A stretch of 49,163 bases of DNA from Pseudomonadota bacterium (GCA_021802545.1 JAJZRS010000022.1:1-49163); one strand, 5' to 3'; numbered from the stretch's first letter, positions 8,248-16,914 are shown. Numbers and translations: made by a program. Notes: a model not told the origin generated them from the letters alone.

Positions 8248-9423
8248 ATGGGACAATTGCAGGCAGAAAATTTTTCGTTGCGCCAGCAACTCGAGACTTT
8301 GCTTTTCGAGGCGCGCTGCAACGAAGACAAGATGCGCCGTTTCGACCAGCTCGAGCGCCGGCTGATCGGCGCACCCTCCCTCGTCGAACTGCTCAGGCTG
8401 CTGCTTTCGGAATACAGGGCGGCTTTCGGGGTGGAATGCGTCACCCTGGCGCTTGTCGATCCGGAATACGAGGCGGCCAGGATACTCGATGGGGAGGCCG
8501 GTCTTTCCGGACTGACCTTGCTGCCATCGGCAGCGTCCCTGGAATCCATTTACGGCAGCAACCCACGACCGTTTCTGGGCGTCTATGACCCTGCGATACA
8601 TGGAAGACTCTTCGATTCGCGAGGAATCGGCTCCGTCGCATTGCTGCCGCTGGTTCGCCAGGATGAGCTGATCGGCAGCCTCCATTTCGGAAGCGCGGAT
8701 CCTGAGCGATACGACAGCCTGAGCGGCACCCAGTTCCTGGAGCGCCTCACCGCGATCATTTCCGTCTGCCTGGGAAGCGCCCTGAACCATGAGCGGCTCA
8801 AGCTGATCGGGCTGACCGATGCCCTGACAGGCGTCCAGAACAGGCGCTATTTCGAGCACCGCTGCCAGATCGAGGCAAGAAATGCGCGTCGCCACAACCA
8901 GCCTCTCGCCTGCATGTTCCTCGATATCGACAGATTCAAGCGCATCAACGACACGTACGGCCACCAGGCTGGCGACGAGGTGCTGCGGCATGTCGCGGGC
9001 ATCATCCAGTCCCAGCTCCGCGCAGGCGACACTGTTGCGCGCTACGGCGGAGAGGAGTTCGTCGTCATGCTTCCCCAGACGCCCGTCAACCATGCGAAAA
9101 GCATCGCGGAGCGGATCCGCGAGCGGATTTCCATTCATCCGTTCGGGGTCGGGACCGGCCAGGTCCTCAACGTCACCATTTCGATCGGCCTGTCGATGCT
9201 GGAAGACTGCGAGGAGGAAGCGGAACTCTCGTCGCGCATGATCGAATCCGCCGACAGGGCGCTCTATCAGGCAAAATCCTGCGGAAGGAACAGGGTCGTG
9301 TGCGAGAGCCTCCCAAGACAATCGGCAGAGGGCATTTTCTTCAGGCATTGCATCGAGAGCGCGGCCGATTTCCTGGGCATGCTTAAACAAACATTCACAT
9401 CGAACAGGTTCAAAGTGCGCTAA
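8248..9423 (+). CDS. DUF484 (GAF-like)-GGDEF diguanylate cyclase
   Basis: A 391-residue soluble protein. Residues 1-190 begin with a short coiled coil (LQAENFSLRQQLETLLFEA) and continue as a GAF-like DUF484 domain. The C-terminal GGDEF domain (about 190-355) has GGEEF and an I-site RAGD five residues before it, plus the usual GRNRV end. It is predicted to synthesise cyclic di-GMP under control of an unknown ligand or redox cue sensed by the GAF-like part. It lies 37 bp after the Hpt-GGDEF gene and 26 bp before atpG, so it may share a transcript with the F1 subunit genes. No alternative family fits as well. Confidence 0.88.
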   Translation: MGQLQAENFSLRQQLETLLFEARCNEDKMRRFDQLERRLIGAPSLVELLRLLLSEYRAAFGVECVTLALVDPEYEAARILDGEAGLSGLTLLPSAASLESIYGSNPRPFLGVYDPAIHGRLFDSRGIGSVALLPLVRQDELIGSLHFGSADPERYDSLSGTQFLERLTAIISVCLGSALNHERLKLIGLTDALTGVQNRRYFEHRCQIEARNARRHNQPLACMFLDIDRFKRINDTYGHQAGDEVLRHVAGIIQSQLRAGDTVARYGGEEFVVMLPQTPVNHAKSIAERIRERISIHPFGVGTGQVLNVTISIGLSMLEDCEEEAELSSRMIESADRALYQAKSCGRNRVVCESLPRQSAEGIFFRHCIESAADFLGMLKQTFTSNRFKVR

Positions 9424-9449
9424 CATAGTTGTCCGAGAGGACGACATAA

Positions 9450-10313
9450 ATGGCCAGCCTGCAGGATATCCGCGGAAAGATCGGGACGGTCGAGAATTTG
9501 CGCAAGCTCACGCATGCCATGGAAATGGTCGCCCAGTCGAAGATACGCATGGTGCGCGACGCCATGGATGCGGCCAGGCCCTATGCCGAAAAGATCAGGA
9601 ACGTTTCGGCGCACATGAGCCGCGCCCATCCCGAATACAAATCCCCATATCTTTCCGTCAGAGACGGAGTGAGCCGCATCGGGCTGCTGCTCGTCACCAG
9701 CGACAAGGGGATGTGCGGCCCCCTGAACAGCAACGCATTGCGCCTTGCGCTGCAAAGCATGAAAGGCTGGGAGGAAAGGAAGATAGAGGTCGAGGTCTGC
9801 GCCCTGGGAGCGAAAGGGCTTTCCTTCATGAAGCGCCTGAATGCCCGAATCGTGTCCGCTGCCGTCGGGATGGGGGACACGCCGAAAATGGAGCGTTTTG
9901 CGCATCCTACGAGGGTACTCCTCAATGCCTACAAGGAGGGCAGGCTGGATGCGGTCTTCATGTGCTATACGCGATTCATCAACACCATCGCCCATCAGCC
10001 CGTGATGGAGCAGCTGCTCCCGTTGAAGGGAGAGGCCCTGGGCAGCCCTTCAGGCTACTGGGACTACATTTACGAGCCCGACCCAAGGATCATCGTCGAC
10101 GAAATGCTGCGGCGCCACATCGAGTCCCAGATTTACCTCGCGGTTGCAGAGAACATGGCTTCAGAGCAAGGCGCGCGCATGGTCGCCATGCATGCGGCAA
10201 CGGAAAATGCGGATCACGCGATAGACGAACTGAAGCAGATTTACCACAAGACCAGGCAGGCGGCGATCACGGAGGAAATCACGGAGATCGTCGCAGGCGC
10301 TGCGGCCGTTTGA
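9450..10313 (+). CDS. atpG: F1F0 ATP synthase gamma subunit, isolated copy
   Basis: A full-length gamma subunit of 287 residues, the central rotor shaft of F1. The N-terminal helix (IRGKIGTVENLRKLTHAMEM) and the C-terminal helix (ASEQGARMVAMHAATENA, ending TEEITEIVAGAAAV) match the coiled-coil shaft, and the mid-region SDKGMCGPLN is typical. No internal stop or gap is seen, so the reading frame is under selection or recently copied. In standard atp operons gamma lies between alpha and beta; here a diguanylate cyclase gene precedes it and epsilon follows after 10 bp, with no alpha or beta nearby. It may be a duplicate beside a normal operon elsewhere, or the product of a split operon. Family assignment is secure; role is open. 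Confidence 0.9.
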   Translation: MASLQDIRGKIGTVENLRKLTHAMEMVAQSKIRMVRDAMDAARPYAEKIRNVSAHMSRAHPEYKSPYLSVRDGVSRIGLLLVTSDKGMCGPLNSNALRLALQSMKGWEERKIEVEVCALGAKGLSFMKRLNARIVSAAVGMGDTPKMERFAHPTRVLLNAYKEGRLDAVFMCYTRFINTIAHQPVMEQLLPLKGEALGSPSGYWDYIYEPDPRIIVDEMLRRHIESQIYLAVAENMASEQGARMVAMHAATENADHAIDELKQIYHKTRQAAITEEITEIVAGAAAV

Positions 10314-10323
10314 GGAGAAATCG

Positions 10324-10755
10324 ATGGCAATGACCGTGCGGGTGGACATCGTCAGCATAGAAAAATCGATTTTTTCAGGGCTGGTCGAATTTGTTGTCGC
10401 GCCGGCCGAAATGGGGGAAGTCGGCATCTATCCCGGCCATGCGCCGCTGATATCCCGCCTCAAATCAGGGGCCGTGAGAATGAGGGTTCCGGACAGGGAA
10501 GACATGGAGATCATCTACGTCTCTGGCGGCATGCTCGAAGTGCAGCCGGGAAGCGTGACGATCCTTTCGGATCTCGCCCTGCCCGAGGATGAAATGAGCG
10601 AGGACAGGCTCCTGGCCGAAGGAAGAAAGATTTCCGAGACCATGAAAAACCGCTCCACTTCCATGGACTTCGTGAAGCTCGAAGCGGAACTCGCAAGGGC
10701 ATTCAACGAGCTTCGAGGCTATCTGCATCTGAGTCACAGGCGCACAGGGGTCTGA
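10324..10755 (+). CDS. atpC: F1F0 ATP synthase epsilon subunit, isolated copy
   Basis: A 143-residue epsilon subunit. The N-terminal beta sandwich is clear (FSGLVEFVVAPAEMGEVGIYPGHAPLISRLKSG, then GGMLEVQPGSVTILSD), and the C-terminal helical hairpin is present from about residue 90. Epsilon binds the foot of gamma and the c-ring and inhibits ATP hydrolysis. A GAGGAGAAATCG ribosome site lies in the 10-bp gap after atpG, so the two are co-translated. The tail (FNELRGYLHLSHRRTGV) looks less conserved than usual. As with atpG, the expected beta gene that should separate them is missing. Confidence 0.9.
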   Translation: MAMTVRVDIVSIEKSIFSGLVEFVVAPAEMGEVGIYPGHAPLISRLKSGAVRMRVPDREDMEIIYVSGGMLEVQPGSVTILSDLALPEDEMSEDRLLAEGRKISETMKNRSTSMDFVKLEAELARAFNELRGYLHLSHRRTGV

Positions 10756-10812
10756 AAACTTTCACAATGACAGGCAATTGGTGCAAAATACCCTGAACGT
10801 TGCAGTGGACAA

Positions 10813-12003
10813 ATGATGCATCTCGATTCGCGTACAATAATGGTCATGATAGCCGTGCTGGCCCTCATGCTCTCGGGGTTGCTCGCGCTGGCCGGGCTGC
10901 ATGCGCGGAACGTGCGCGGCATCGGGCTATGGGCGCTGGCGAGCCTCTTCATCTCGATGAGCATGAGCCTCGCCATCCTGCCGATTACCCCCTTGACTGC
11001 GGGCTGGTGGCTCGTTCTGGCCTCCGTGCTGATTTCGTCGAGCGCCGTGCTCCAGTATCTCGGCATCAGGGCCTTCATGGAAAAGGAGCCGGACTGGCGC
11101 TTCCCTCTCCTGGTCGTTTCCATCGTTATCGCCCAGACCGTCTGGTTCTCGGTGATCGATCCGAACATCAGGTTCCGCGTGATCGCGAACTCGCTCGCCT
11201 TCGTTGCGATCAATGCGGCCTGCGCAAGGATGCTGCTCGTTCCCGCAGCCCAGCCTTTGCGCACCGCCTACTGGCTGACCGGCGCATCCTTCGCGATCAT
11301 CTCCCTGATGCTCGCCGTCAGGGTGCTGGTCATGGCATTGTCGATCGGGCAGCACTACACGCTCTATTCCGCTTTGCCTGTCAATGACATGACCTTCTTC
11401 ATCATCATCGTCGCCGAGCTTTGCCTGAGCTTCGGCTTCGTCCTGATGCTGAACTACAGGCTTGCAGGCGAACTGCAGCATCTTGCGGAGCGTGATGCTC
11501 TGACCGGCGCCTTCAACAGGCGGAGCCTGGAGGGGGAAGCCGAGCGCATGCTTGCGCGCGCCGCGCGCACCATGGACCCGCTCACGGTCATGATGATAGA
11601 CGTGGACCATTTCAAAGCGATCAACGACACATACGGCCACGCTGTCGGGGACGAGGTGCTGAAGCGGCTCGCGTCCATCGCGCAGAAGACGATCAGGGGC
11701 GGGGATTATTTCGCCAGGTACGGCGGGGAAGAATTCTGCATCCTGCTGCCTTCCGTCACGGAGGACCAGGCGGAGGGGCTCGCCGAGCGGCTGAGAAGCC
11801 GCTATGCCGAAATGATTCTGGAGCATGACGGCGCGAAGATCAGGAGCACCATCAGCATCGGGATAGCCGATTCGAGCCATGCGGGGTCTGATTTCTCCGT
11901 TCTCTTCAAGGCTGCGGACAAGGCGCTCTACCGCGCAAAGGAAGAAGGGCGCAACAGGGTCGCAGCGTATTCGGGCATGCTGGAGGCGGCCGTCCCCGCC
12001 TAG
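10813..12003 (+). CDS. Membrane-anchored GGDEF diguanylate cyclase
   Basis: A 396-residue inner-membrane protein. Residues 1-215 hold about six or seven hydrophobic helices with short connecting loops and no recognised ligand motif. The cytoplasmic GGDEF domain (about 225-385) carries GGEEF with the RxxD I-site RGGD five residues upstream, and KEEGRNRV at the end. It should produce cyclic di-GMP in response to a membrane signal. Two ATGs stand in tandem at 10813 and 10816; no good ribosome site separates them. It follows the atpC copy by 57 bp. Its stop overlaps the stop of the convergent DUF1854 gene. Confidence 0.88.
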   Translation: MMHLDSRTIMVMIAVLALMLSGLLALAGLHARNVRGIGLWALASLFISMSMSLAILPITPLTAGWWLVLASVLISSSAVLQYLGIRAFMEKEPDWRFPLLVVSIVIAQTVWFSVIDPNIRFRVIANSLAFVAINAACARMLLVPAAQPLRTAYWLTGASFAIISLMLAVRVLVMALSIGQHYTLYSALPVNDMTFFIIIVAELCLSFGFVLMLNYRLAGELQHLAERDALTGAFNRRSLEGEAERMLARAARTMDPLTVMMIDVDHFKAINDTYGHAVGDEVLKRLASIAQKTIRGGDYFARYGGEEFCILLPSVTEDQAEGLAERLRSRYAEMILEHDGAKIRSTISIGIADSSHAGSDFSVLFKAADKALYRAKEEGRNRVAAYSGMLEAAVPA

Positions 12004-12437
12004 AGAAAGCTGCCCAGGAGCCTTCTGCTGTGCCGATCCAGCGCGGCAGGATCGCGGATCAGGAAGCTCACGCCGTGGCTGTCGGTCACGACAAGGGAGG
12101 ACGATATCCTGCGGATGTCGTCCTCGCTGTCCAGTTTGAAAGCAGTTTTTCCCTTGTCTGTCTCGACGCGCCATTCGCAGGGCGCAGCATGCCTCGATAC
12201 GGACGAAAGACGCAGAATCTCGGGAAGGAATTCACGCGCTTGAAGCGCTTCCTCGACGAGCTTCCTTTCGCGCATCTCCAGATCTTCGAGATTCGCTATC
12301 CAGGCGAGCTCCTTCCCGTTCGAGTCGACGAGCGATATTCCGGATTGCGGGTTCGTCACGGGGAAGGCGCGCACCGGCGCGACTTCGGCTTGGCCGAGAA
12401 CGAGCCGCCCGAAAGCGTTTTTCGAAAGCTCAAGCAT
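12000..12437 (-). CDS. Cyanophycin-associated DUF1854 protein
   Basis: A 145-residue soluble protein matching the DUF1854 family, which in betaproteobacteria sits next to cyanophycin genes. Features seen are an N-terminal VRAFPVTNPQSGISLVDSNGKELAWI segment and a C-terminal DSHGVSFLIRDPAALDRHSRRLLG segment; there is no signal peptide or transmembrane helix. The gene follows the ABC transporter on the same strand and overlaps it by eight bases, so the two are translationally coupled. It may be an accessory factor of the transporter. Biochemical function is not known to me. Confidence 0.82.
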   Translation of the reverse strand: MLELSKNAFGRLVLGQAEVAPVRAFPVTNPQSGISLVDSNGKELAWIANLEDLEMRERKLVEEALQAREFLPEILRLSSVSRHAAPCEWRVETDKGKTAFKLDSEDDIRRISSSLVVTDSHGVSFLIRDPAALDRHSRRLLGSFL

Positions 12438-14544
12438 TTTCTTTCACCTGCTGCGCCTCATGGAGCCGGTAATAGACGCCCTTCGCCTCGAGCAGGTCGT
12501 CGTGGCGGCCGATTTCGACGATTCTTCCCTTTTCCATCACGACCAGGCGGTCGGCGCGGCGCAAGGTGGAGAGCCTGTGAGCGATGGCGATGGTGGTGCG
12601 TCCGCTGACCAGGTTGTCGAGCGCGCCCTGGATCTCGCGCTCCGTTTCCGTGTCGACCGAAGAGGTCGCTTCGTCCAGGATCAGGATGCGCGGATCGATG
12701 AGGATGGCGCGCGCGATCGATATCCTCTGGCGTTCCCCGCCGGAGAGCGTCTGGCCACGCTCTCCGACCAGCGAATCGTAGCCGAAAGGCAGGCGCAGAA
12801 TGAATTCGTGGGCGTGCGCTGCGCGCGCGGCAGAAACGATCTCTTCCATCGATGCATCGGGTTTTCCGTAAGCGATGTTTTCCGCGATGGTGCCGAAGAA
12901 CAGGAATGGCTCCTGAAGGACGAGGCCGATGTTTTGCCTGTATTCCTCGATCGGATACGAGCGGATGTCCCTTCCATCGACGAGGATGGCCCCTCTGGCA
13001 GGGTCGTAGAAGCGGCAGATCAGGTTGATCAGCGTGCTTTTTCCGGAACCGCTTTGCCCGACCAGCCCGATCATCTCCCCGGGAGAAATGGAAAGATCCA
13101 CGCCGTGCAGGATGGCCCTGCTGCCATAGCGGAATTCGATGTCCTTCGCTTCGATGGAACCCTCCACCCTGCCCGGATGGACGGGCTTGGAAGCTTCGGG
13201 CACGCTTGATGACTGGTCGAGTATTTCGAAAATGCGCTTCGCGCCCGCAGCGGCCTTCTGGGTCACTGAGACGATGCGGCTCATCGAATCGAGCCGGCTG
13301 TAGAAGCGCGTGATGTACGCCAGGAAGGCGGTCAGCACGCCGACCGTGATTTTGCTTGTCGAGACCTGCCAGATGCCGAAAATCCAGACGACGAGCAGGC
13401 CGATTTCGGTGAGCAGCGTGACGCTCGGCGCGAAGAGGGACCAGACCGTGTTCACCCTGTCGTTCACGGCGAGGTTGTGAGCGTTCGCATCCACGAAGCG
13501 CTTCACTTCCCGCTCTTCCTGGGCGAATGCCTTGACCACGCGTATGCCCGGAATGGTGTCGGTCAGGACATTGGTGATTTCGGACCAGACCCTGTCGGCC
13601 TGCTCGAAGCCGTGGCGCAGCTTGTCTCGAACGGCATGGATCATCCAGACGATGAAGGGCAGGGGGAGGAGGGTCACCAGGGCGAGCATCGGATTGATCG
13701 ACAGCAATACGGCCGCAGTCATGCCGATCATCAGCAAATCGGTCGCGAAATCGAGCAGATGCAGCGAAAGGAAGACATTGATCCTGTCCGTTTCCGATCC
13801 GATCCGTGCGACGAGGTCTCCCGTGCGCTTCCCGCCGAAATATTCGAGCGAAAGCCCGTGCAGATGCCTGTATGTGGCGATGCGCAGATCGGCCCCTATC
13901 CTTTCCGAGACCCTGGCGAGGATGTAAGTCCTCGCCCAGCCGAGCGCCCATGCGATGAGCGCTGCGGCAAACAGTCCGCCCAGATAGCGCTCGACCAGCG
14001 GGATGTCGATCGCCTTGCCGTTCTGAAACGGAATGAGCACGTCGTCCATCAGCGGCATGGTGAGATAGGGCGGGATCATGGCCGCAGCGGTCGATGCGAG
14101 CGACAGCAGGAATCCGGAAAGAAGTTTTCCCCTGTACGGGCGGGCGAAGCGCCAGAGACGCAGCAGCGCTCTGGGCGAGACCGGGATGGAAGCCTGTTCA
14201 TCGGTCTGGGCGGATTCGGGCTCATTTCCTCTGAAGCGCATGACGAGTTCGCGCGCAGCCTGGTCCCTGCCCAATGTATAACGCCAGGAAGCGATCAGTG
14301 ACGTCTCGTCCTTCAACTCGAGGTGACCTGTTCCCGCATGGTCGAACCGCTCGAGAACCAGCCCGTCCCTTCTTGGCCATTCGCCCAGGCTGCCGTCGTG
14401 TCCCCTGCAGAGTAGGCGCTGGTCGGTGAGCAGCAAATGGCTGTTCGCAAACCTGGAGTTTTCGTCCAGGTCGGGCTCCAGATGGGCGAGCGCTTCCTCT
14501 CCGGGACGGAGCATATCGCGCAGGCTTTCTGGGAGGGAATTCAT
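12430..14544 (-). CDS. Cyanophycin-associated ABC transporter, fused permease-ATPase
   Basis: A half-transporter of about 704 residues. An unusual N-terminal segment of about 120 residues (containing LLLTDQRLLC, reminiscent of bacterial PH-like domains) precedes a six-helix exporter domain (about 130-430). The ATPase domain has Walker A GQSGSGKST, signature LSGGERQRISIARAI, Walker B ILILDEATSSVD and switch His in IAHRLS. It should work as a homodimer exporter in the inner membrane. Genomic pairing with DUF1854 and divergence from the cyanophycin synthetases match the family found beside cyanophycin genes, but the substrate is unknown. I chose the ATG at 14544; an upstream start would add 31 residues spanning the palindrome at 14580. 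A TATACT box lies just before this ATG. Confidence 0.88.
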   Translation of the reverse strand: MNSLPESLRDMLRPGEEALAHLEPDLDENSRFANSHLLLTDQRLLCRGHDGSLGEWPRRDGLVLERFDHAGTGHLELKDETSLIASWRYTLGRDQAARELVMRFRGNEPESAQTDEQASIPVSPRALLRLWRFARPYRGKLLSGFLLSLASTAAAMIPPYLTMPLMDDVLIPFQNGKAIDIPLVERYLGGLFAAALIAWALGWARTYILARVSERIGADLRIATYRHLHGLSLEYFGGKRTGDLVARIGSETDRINVFLSLHLLDFATDLLMIGMTAAVLLSINPMLALVTLLPLPFIVWMIHAVRDKLRHGFEQADRVWSEITNVLTDTIPGIRVVKAFAQEEREVKRFVDANAHNLAVNDRVNTVWSLFAPSVTLLTEIGLLVVWIFGIWQVSTSKITVGVLTAFLAYITRFYSRLDSMSRIVSVTQKAAAGAKRIFEILDQSSSVPEASKPVHPGRVEGSIEAKDIEFRYGSRAILHGVDLSISPGEMIGLVGQSGSGKSTLINLICRFYDPARGAILVDGRDIRSYPIEEYRQNIGLVLQEPFLFFGTIAENIAYGKPDASMEEIVSAARAAHAHEFILRLPFGYDSLVGERGQTLSGGERQRISIARAILIDPRILILDEATSSVDTETEREIQGALDNLVSGRTTIAIAHRLSTLRRADRLVVMEKGRIVEIGRHDDLLEAKGVYYRLHEAQQVKENA

Positions 14545-14579
14545 GCCGTGCAGTATAGCGCCAAGCGGAACAGCTAACA

Positions 14580-14601
14580 CCTGTCTCCATTTTGAGACAG
14601 G
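14580..14601. repeat. Perfect palindrome in the divergent cyanophycin control region
   Basis: CCTGTCTC (14580-14587) and GAGACAGG (14594-14601) are exact inverted repeats with a six-base spacer. The site lies 36 bp upstream of the ABC transporter start and about 130 bp upstream of the sigma-54-like site for the synthetases. With no T tract and no gene ending here it is more likely an operator than a terminator. A further GTCTC half-site occurs at 14649. Confidence 0.5.
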
Positions 14602-14727
14602 CATCATCCATGTTGAACAAGGGTTTTTCTGATTCAAGCGAAAAAGCGTCTCAAATCGGCGACACTTTTGTTCCCGGCGGATATCAGAATAAACATGTAA
14701 TATATTGATTTATAACAATATGAGTAT

Positions 14728-14747
14728 TTTGGCATGAGAATTGCTTA
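14728..14747 (+). promoter_or_regulatory. Candidate sigma-54 (-24/-12) promoter for the cyanophycin synthetases
   Basis: TTTTGGCATGAGAATTGCTT keeps the invariant GG (14731-14732) and GC (14743-14744) at the exact 10-base separation, inside a good match to TGGCAC-N5-TTGC. Transcription would start near 14756. Sigma-54 promoters often serve nitrogen-controlled genes, which fits a nitrogen-storage polymer. No clear NtrC site was found, so the activator is not identified. Confidence 0.6.
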
Positions 14748-14757
14748 AAATCGGAGC

Positions 14758-16914
14758 ATGTCAACTATTTCTGCTGTCAAACGGTCTGAGACCGTTCCAT
14801 GTAATGCCGACATGGCATTTCTCGATGTGCGCTATCTGGGCGGGCCGGGCATCTGGACCTACAGGCCCGTGCTCGAGGCCAGGGTCGACATCGGCGTGCT
14901 CGAGGATTTTCCTTCGAACGTCATACCCGGCTTTTACGCTAGGCTCGCTTGCTGGCTTCCCGGCCTGATCGAGCATCGCTGCAGCATCGGCGAGCGCGGA
15001 GGCTTCCTGAAGCGGCTCGAGGACGGAACCTGGCCATGCCATATCCTCGAGCATGTCACCCTTGAGCTGCAGGGTTTGGCCGGTCTTCCCGGCGGTTTCG
15101 GCAAGGCCAGGGAAACCTCCAAGCGCGGCGTCTACAAGGTCGTCGTCCGCGCCTATCATGAAAAGCTCACGAGGGCCTGCCTGGATGCGGCGAGGGAACT
15201 CGTTCTTTCCGCCATGAAGGATCTGCCCTTCGATATCGACTCGACCGTGAGAGGCCTGCGCCGCATGGCCGATTCGCTCTGCCTGGGGCCCAGCACGGCC
15301 TGCATCGTGGATGCCGCGGACGACCGCGACATTCCGGCCTTGCGCCTCTCCGAAGGCAATCTCGTCCAGTTCGGCTACGGCATACGCCAGCGCAGGATAT
15401 GGACGGCCGAAACCGATGCGACGCCGGCGATTGCAGAGAGCATATCGCGCGACAAGGCGCTCACCAAGCGGCTGCTATCCGACTGCGGCGTACCGGTTCC
15501 GGCAGGGGTTGAGGTTTCATCCGCGGAAGAAGCCTGGGAAGCTGCCGAAGACATCGGCCTGCCTGTCGTCGTCAAGCCTGTCGACGGCAACCACGGCCGG
15601 GGGGTGTTCATCAACCTGATCACGAAGGACCAGGTCGAAACCGCTTTTTCTGTGGCGAAGGAAGAAGGGAGCGGCGTCATCGTCGAGCGCTTCGTTCCGG
15701 GGATAGAGCACCGCCTCCTGGTCGTGGGCGGAAAGCTTGCGGCAGCGGCAAGGGGCGAGGAGATTTTCGTGACCGGGGACGGGCGCGCCACGATCACCGA
15801 GCTGATCGAAGCGCAGATCAACAGCAATCCGCTCAGAGGCTCCTCCGAGGAACATCCCCTCAACCTCGTGCGCCTCGATTCGGCCGCACGCCTCGAGCTG
15901 CAGAGGCAGGGATTTTCTCCCGATTCGATTCCGCCCAAAGACGTGTCCGTGCTCGTCCAGCGCAACGGCAGCGTGGCCTTCGACGTGACCGACAGGGTCC
16001 ATCCTGAAACTGCTGCGATTGCCGCCCTGGCCGCCAGGATCGTCGGGCTCGACATCGCAGGCATCGACCTGCTCGCCGAAGACATTTCCAGGCCGCTTTC
16101 TGAACAGAACGGCGCAATCGTCGAGGTCAACGCAGGCCCGGGCCTCCTGATGCACCTGAAGCCCGCAGTCGGCATCGGCCGTCCGGTCGGAAAGTTCATC
16201 ATCGACAGCCTGTTCAGTGATGCCGAAGACGGCAGGATTCCCGTCGTCGGCATCACGGGGACCGGAGACAATGCGGACCTGGCGAGGCTGGTCGCCTGGA
16301 TGCTCCGGCCAAATTTCCATGTCGGCATGGCCTGCGGGTCCGGGTTTTTCCTCGGAGCAAGGCAGGTTTCGAAAGGAAATTGCGCGAATTTCTCCTCCGC
16401 CCGCAAGGTTCTGCTCAATCCTTCCGTCGATGCGGCCGTCTTCGAGAACGGCCCGAGAGTCATCCTCGCAGAAGGGCTTGCCTACGACCGCTGCCAGGTC
16501 GGGGTGGTGACGGGCATAGCGGAAGACGCCATGGATGGCGAATTCGATATCCTCGATGCGGACAAGATGGCCACCGTGCTGCGCACCCAGGTCGACGTCG
16601 TGCTGCCGAAGGGCGCCGCCGTGCTGAACGCGATGGATAAAAGGGTCGCCGAGATGGCGCAGTATTGCGACGGCGAAGTGATTCATTATTCGCTCGATGA
16701 ATCCGCCCTGCCCGATGCGGGCCGCGCGGTATTCGCGAGGGAAGGAAGCCTATTTGCGCGGGAAGGCGGGCAAGAGGCATTGCTCATCGAGTCTTCGCGT
16801 TTTTCGGGAAGGCTTGAAGCCGCCCTTGCCGGCGCAGCGACCGCCCTGGCGCTGGATCTCGACCGGAATCTGATCAGGGATGCCCTGGAATCTTTCGACA
16901 AGGAAAACACATGA
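14758..16914 (+). CDS. cphA': CphA2/CphA'-like cyanophycin synthetase with degenerate Mur-ligase domain
   Basis: An ATP-grasp enzyme of 718 residues (700 if the ATG at 14812 is used). The N-terminal domain (about 20-180) and ATP-grasp domain (about 215-490, VVKPVDGNHGRGV, IVEVNAGPG) match cyanophycin synthetase. The Mur-ligase-like part is short, about 230 residues, and its P-loop reads GTGDNADL where the full enzyme has GTNGKTTT, so it cannot bind ATP normally. This is the pattern of CphA2, which joins beta-Asp-Arg dipeptides with one active site. Start: ATG 14758 is the longest, but alignment with its neighbour CphA and the predicted transcription start at about 14756 favour ATG 14812. It overlaps cphA by four bases. 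Whether it acts alone or as a helper of CphA is inference. Confidence 0.85.
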   Translation: MSTISAVKRSETVPCNADMAFLDVRYLGGPGIWTYRPVLEARVDIGVLEDFPSNVIPGFYARLACWLPGLIEHRCSIGERGGFLKRLEDGTWPCHILEHVTLELQGLAGLPGGFGKARETSKRGVYKVVVRAYHEKLTRACLDAARELVLSAMKDLPFDIDSTVRGLRRMADSLCLGPSTACIVDAADDRDIPALRLSEGNLVQFGYGIRQRRIWTAETDATPAIAESISRDKALTKRLLSDCGVPVPAGVEVSSAEEAWEAAEDIGLPVVVKPVDGNHGRGVFINLITKDQVETAFSVAKEEGSGVIVERFVPGIEHRLLVVGGKLAAAARGEEIFVTGDGRATITELIEAQINSNPLRGSSEEHPLNLVRLDSAARLELQRQGFSPDSIPPKDVSVLVQRNGSVAFDVTDRVHPETAAIAALAARIVGLDIAGIDLLAEDISRPLSEQNGAIVEVNAGPGLLMHLKPAVGIGRPVGKFIIDSLFSDAEDGRIPVVGITGTGDNADLARLVAWMLRPNFHVGMACGSGFFLGARQVSKGNCANFSSARKVLLNPSVDAAVFENGPRVILAEGLAYDRCQVGVVTGIAEDAMDGEFDILDADKMATVLRTQVDVVLPKGAAVLNAMDKRVAEMAQYCDGEVIHYSLDESALPDAGRAVFAREGSLFAREGGQEALLIESSRFSGRLEAALAGAATALALDLDRNLIRDALESFDKENT

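Noticed and set aside
8095-9447. 450-codon open frame on the minus strand
   Set aside because: It lies wholly opposite the DUF484-GGDEF gene, has no recognisable domain, and is explained by third-position GC bias of the real gene.
12458-13951. 497-codon frame inside the ABC transporter gene, same strand
   Set aside because: It is a shifted frame of the transporter; its translation is rich in Arg/His/Pro with no domain, while the transporter frame has all ABC motifs.
15517-16686. 389-codon minus-strand frame opposite the CphA2-like gene
   Set aside because: Composition is typical of an antisense shadow; the plus-strand frame has clear ATP-grasp motifs.
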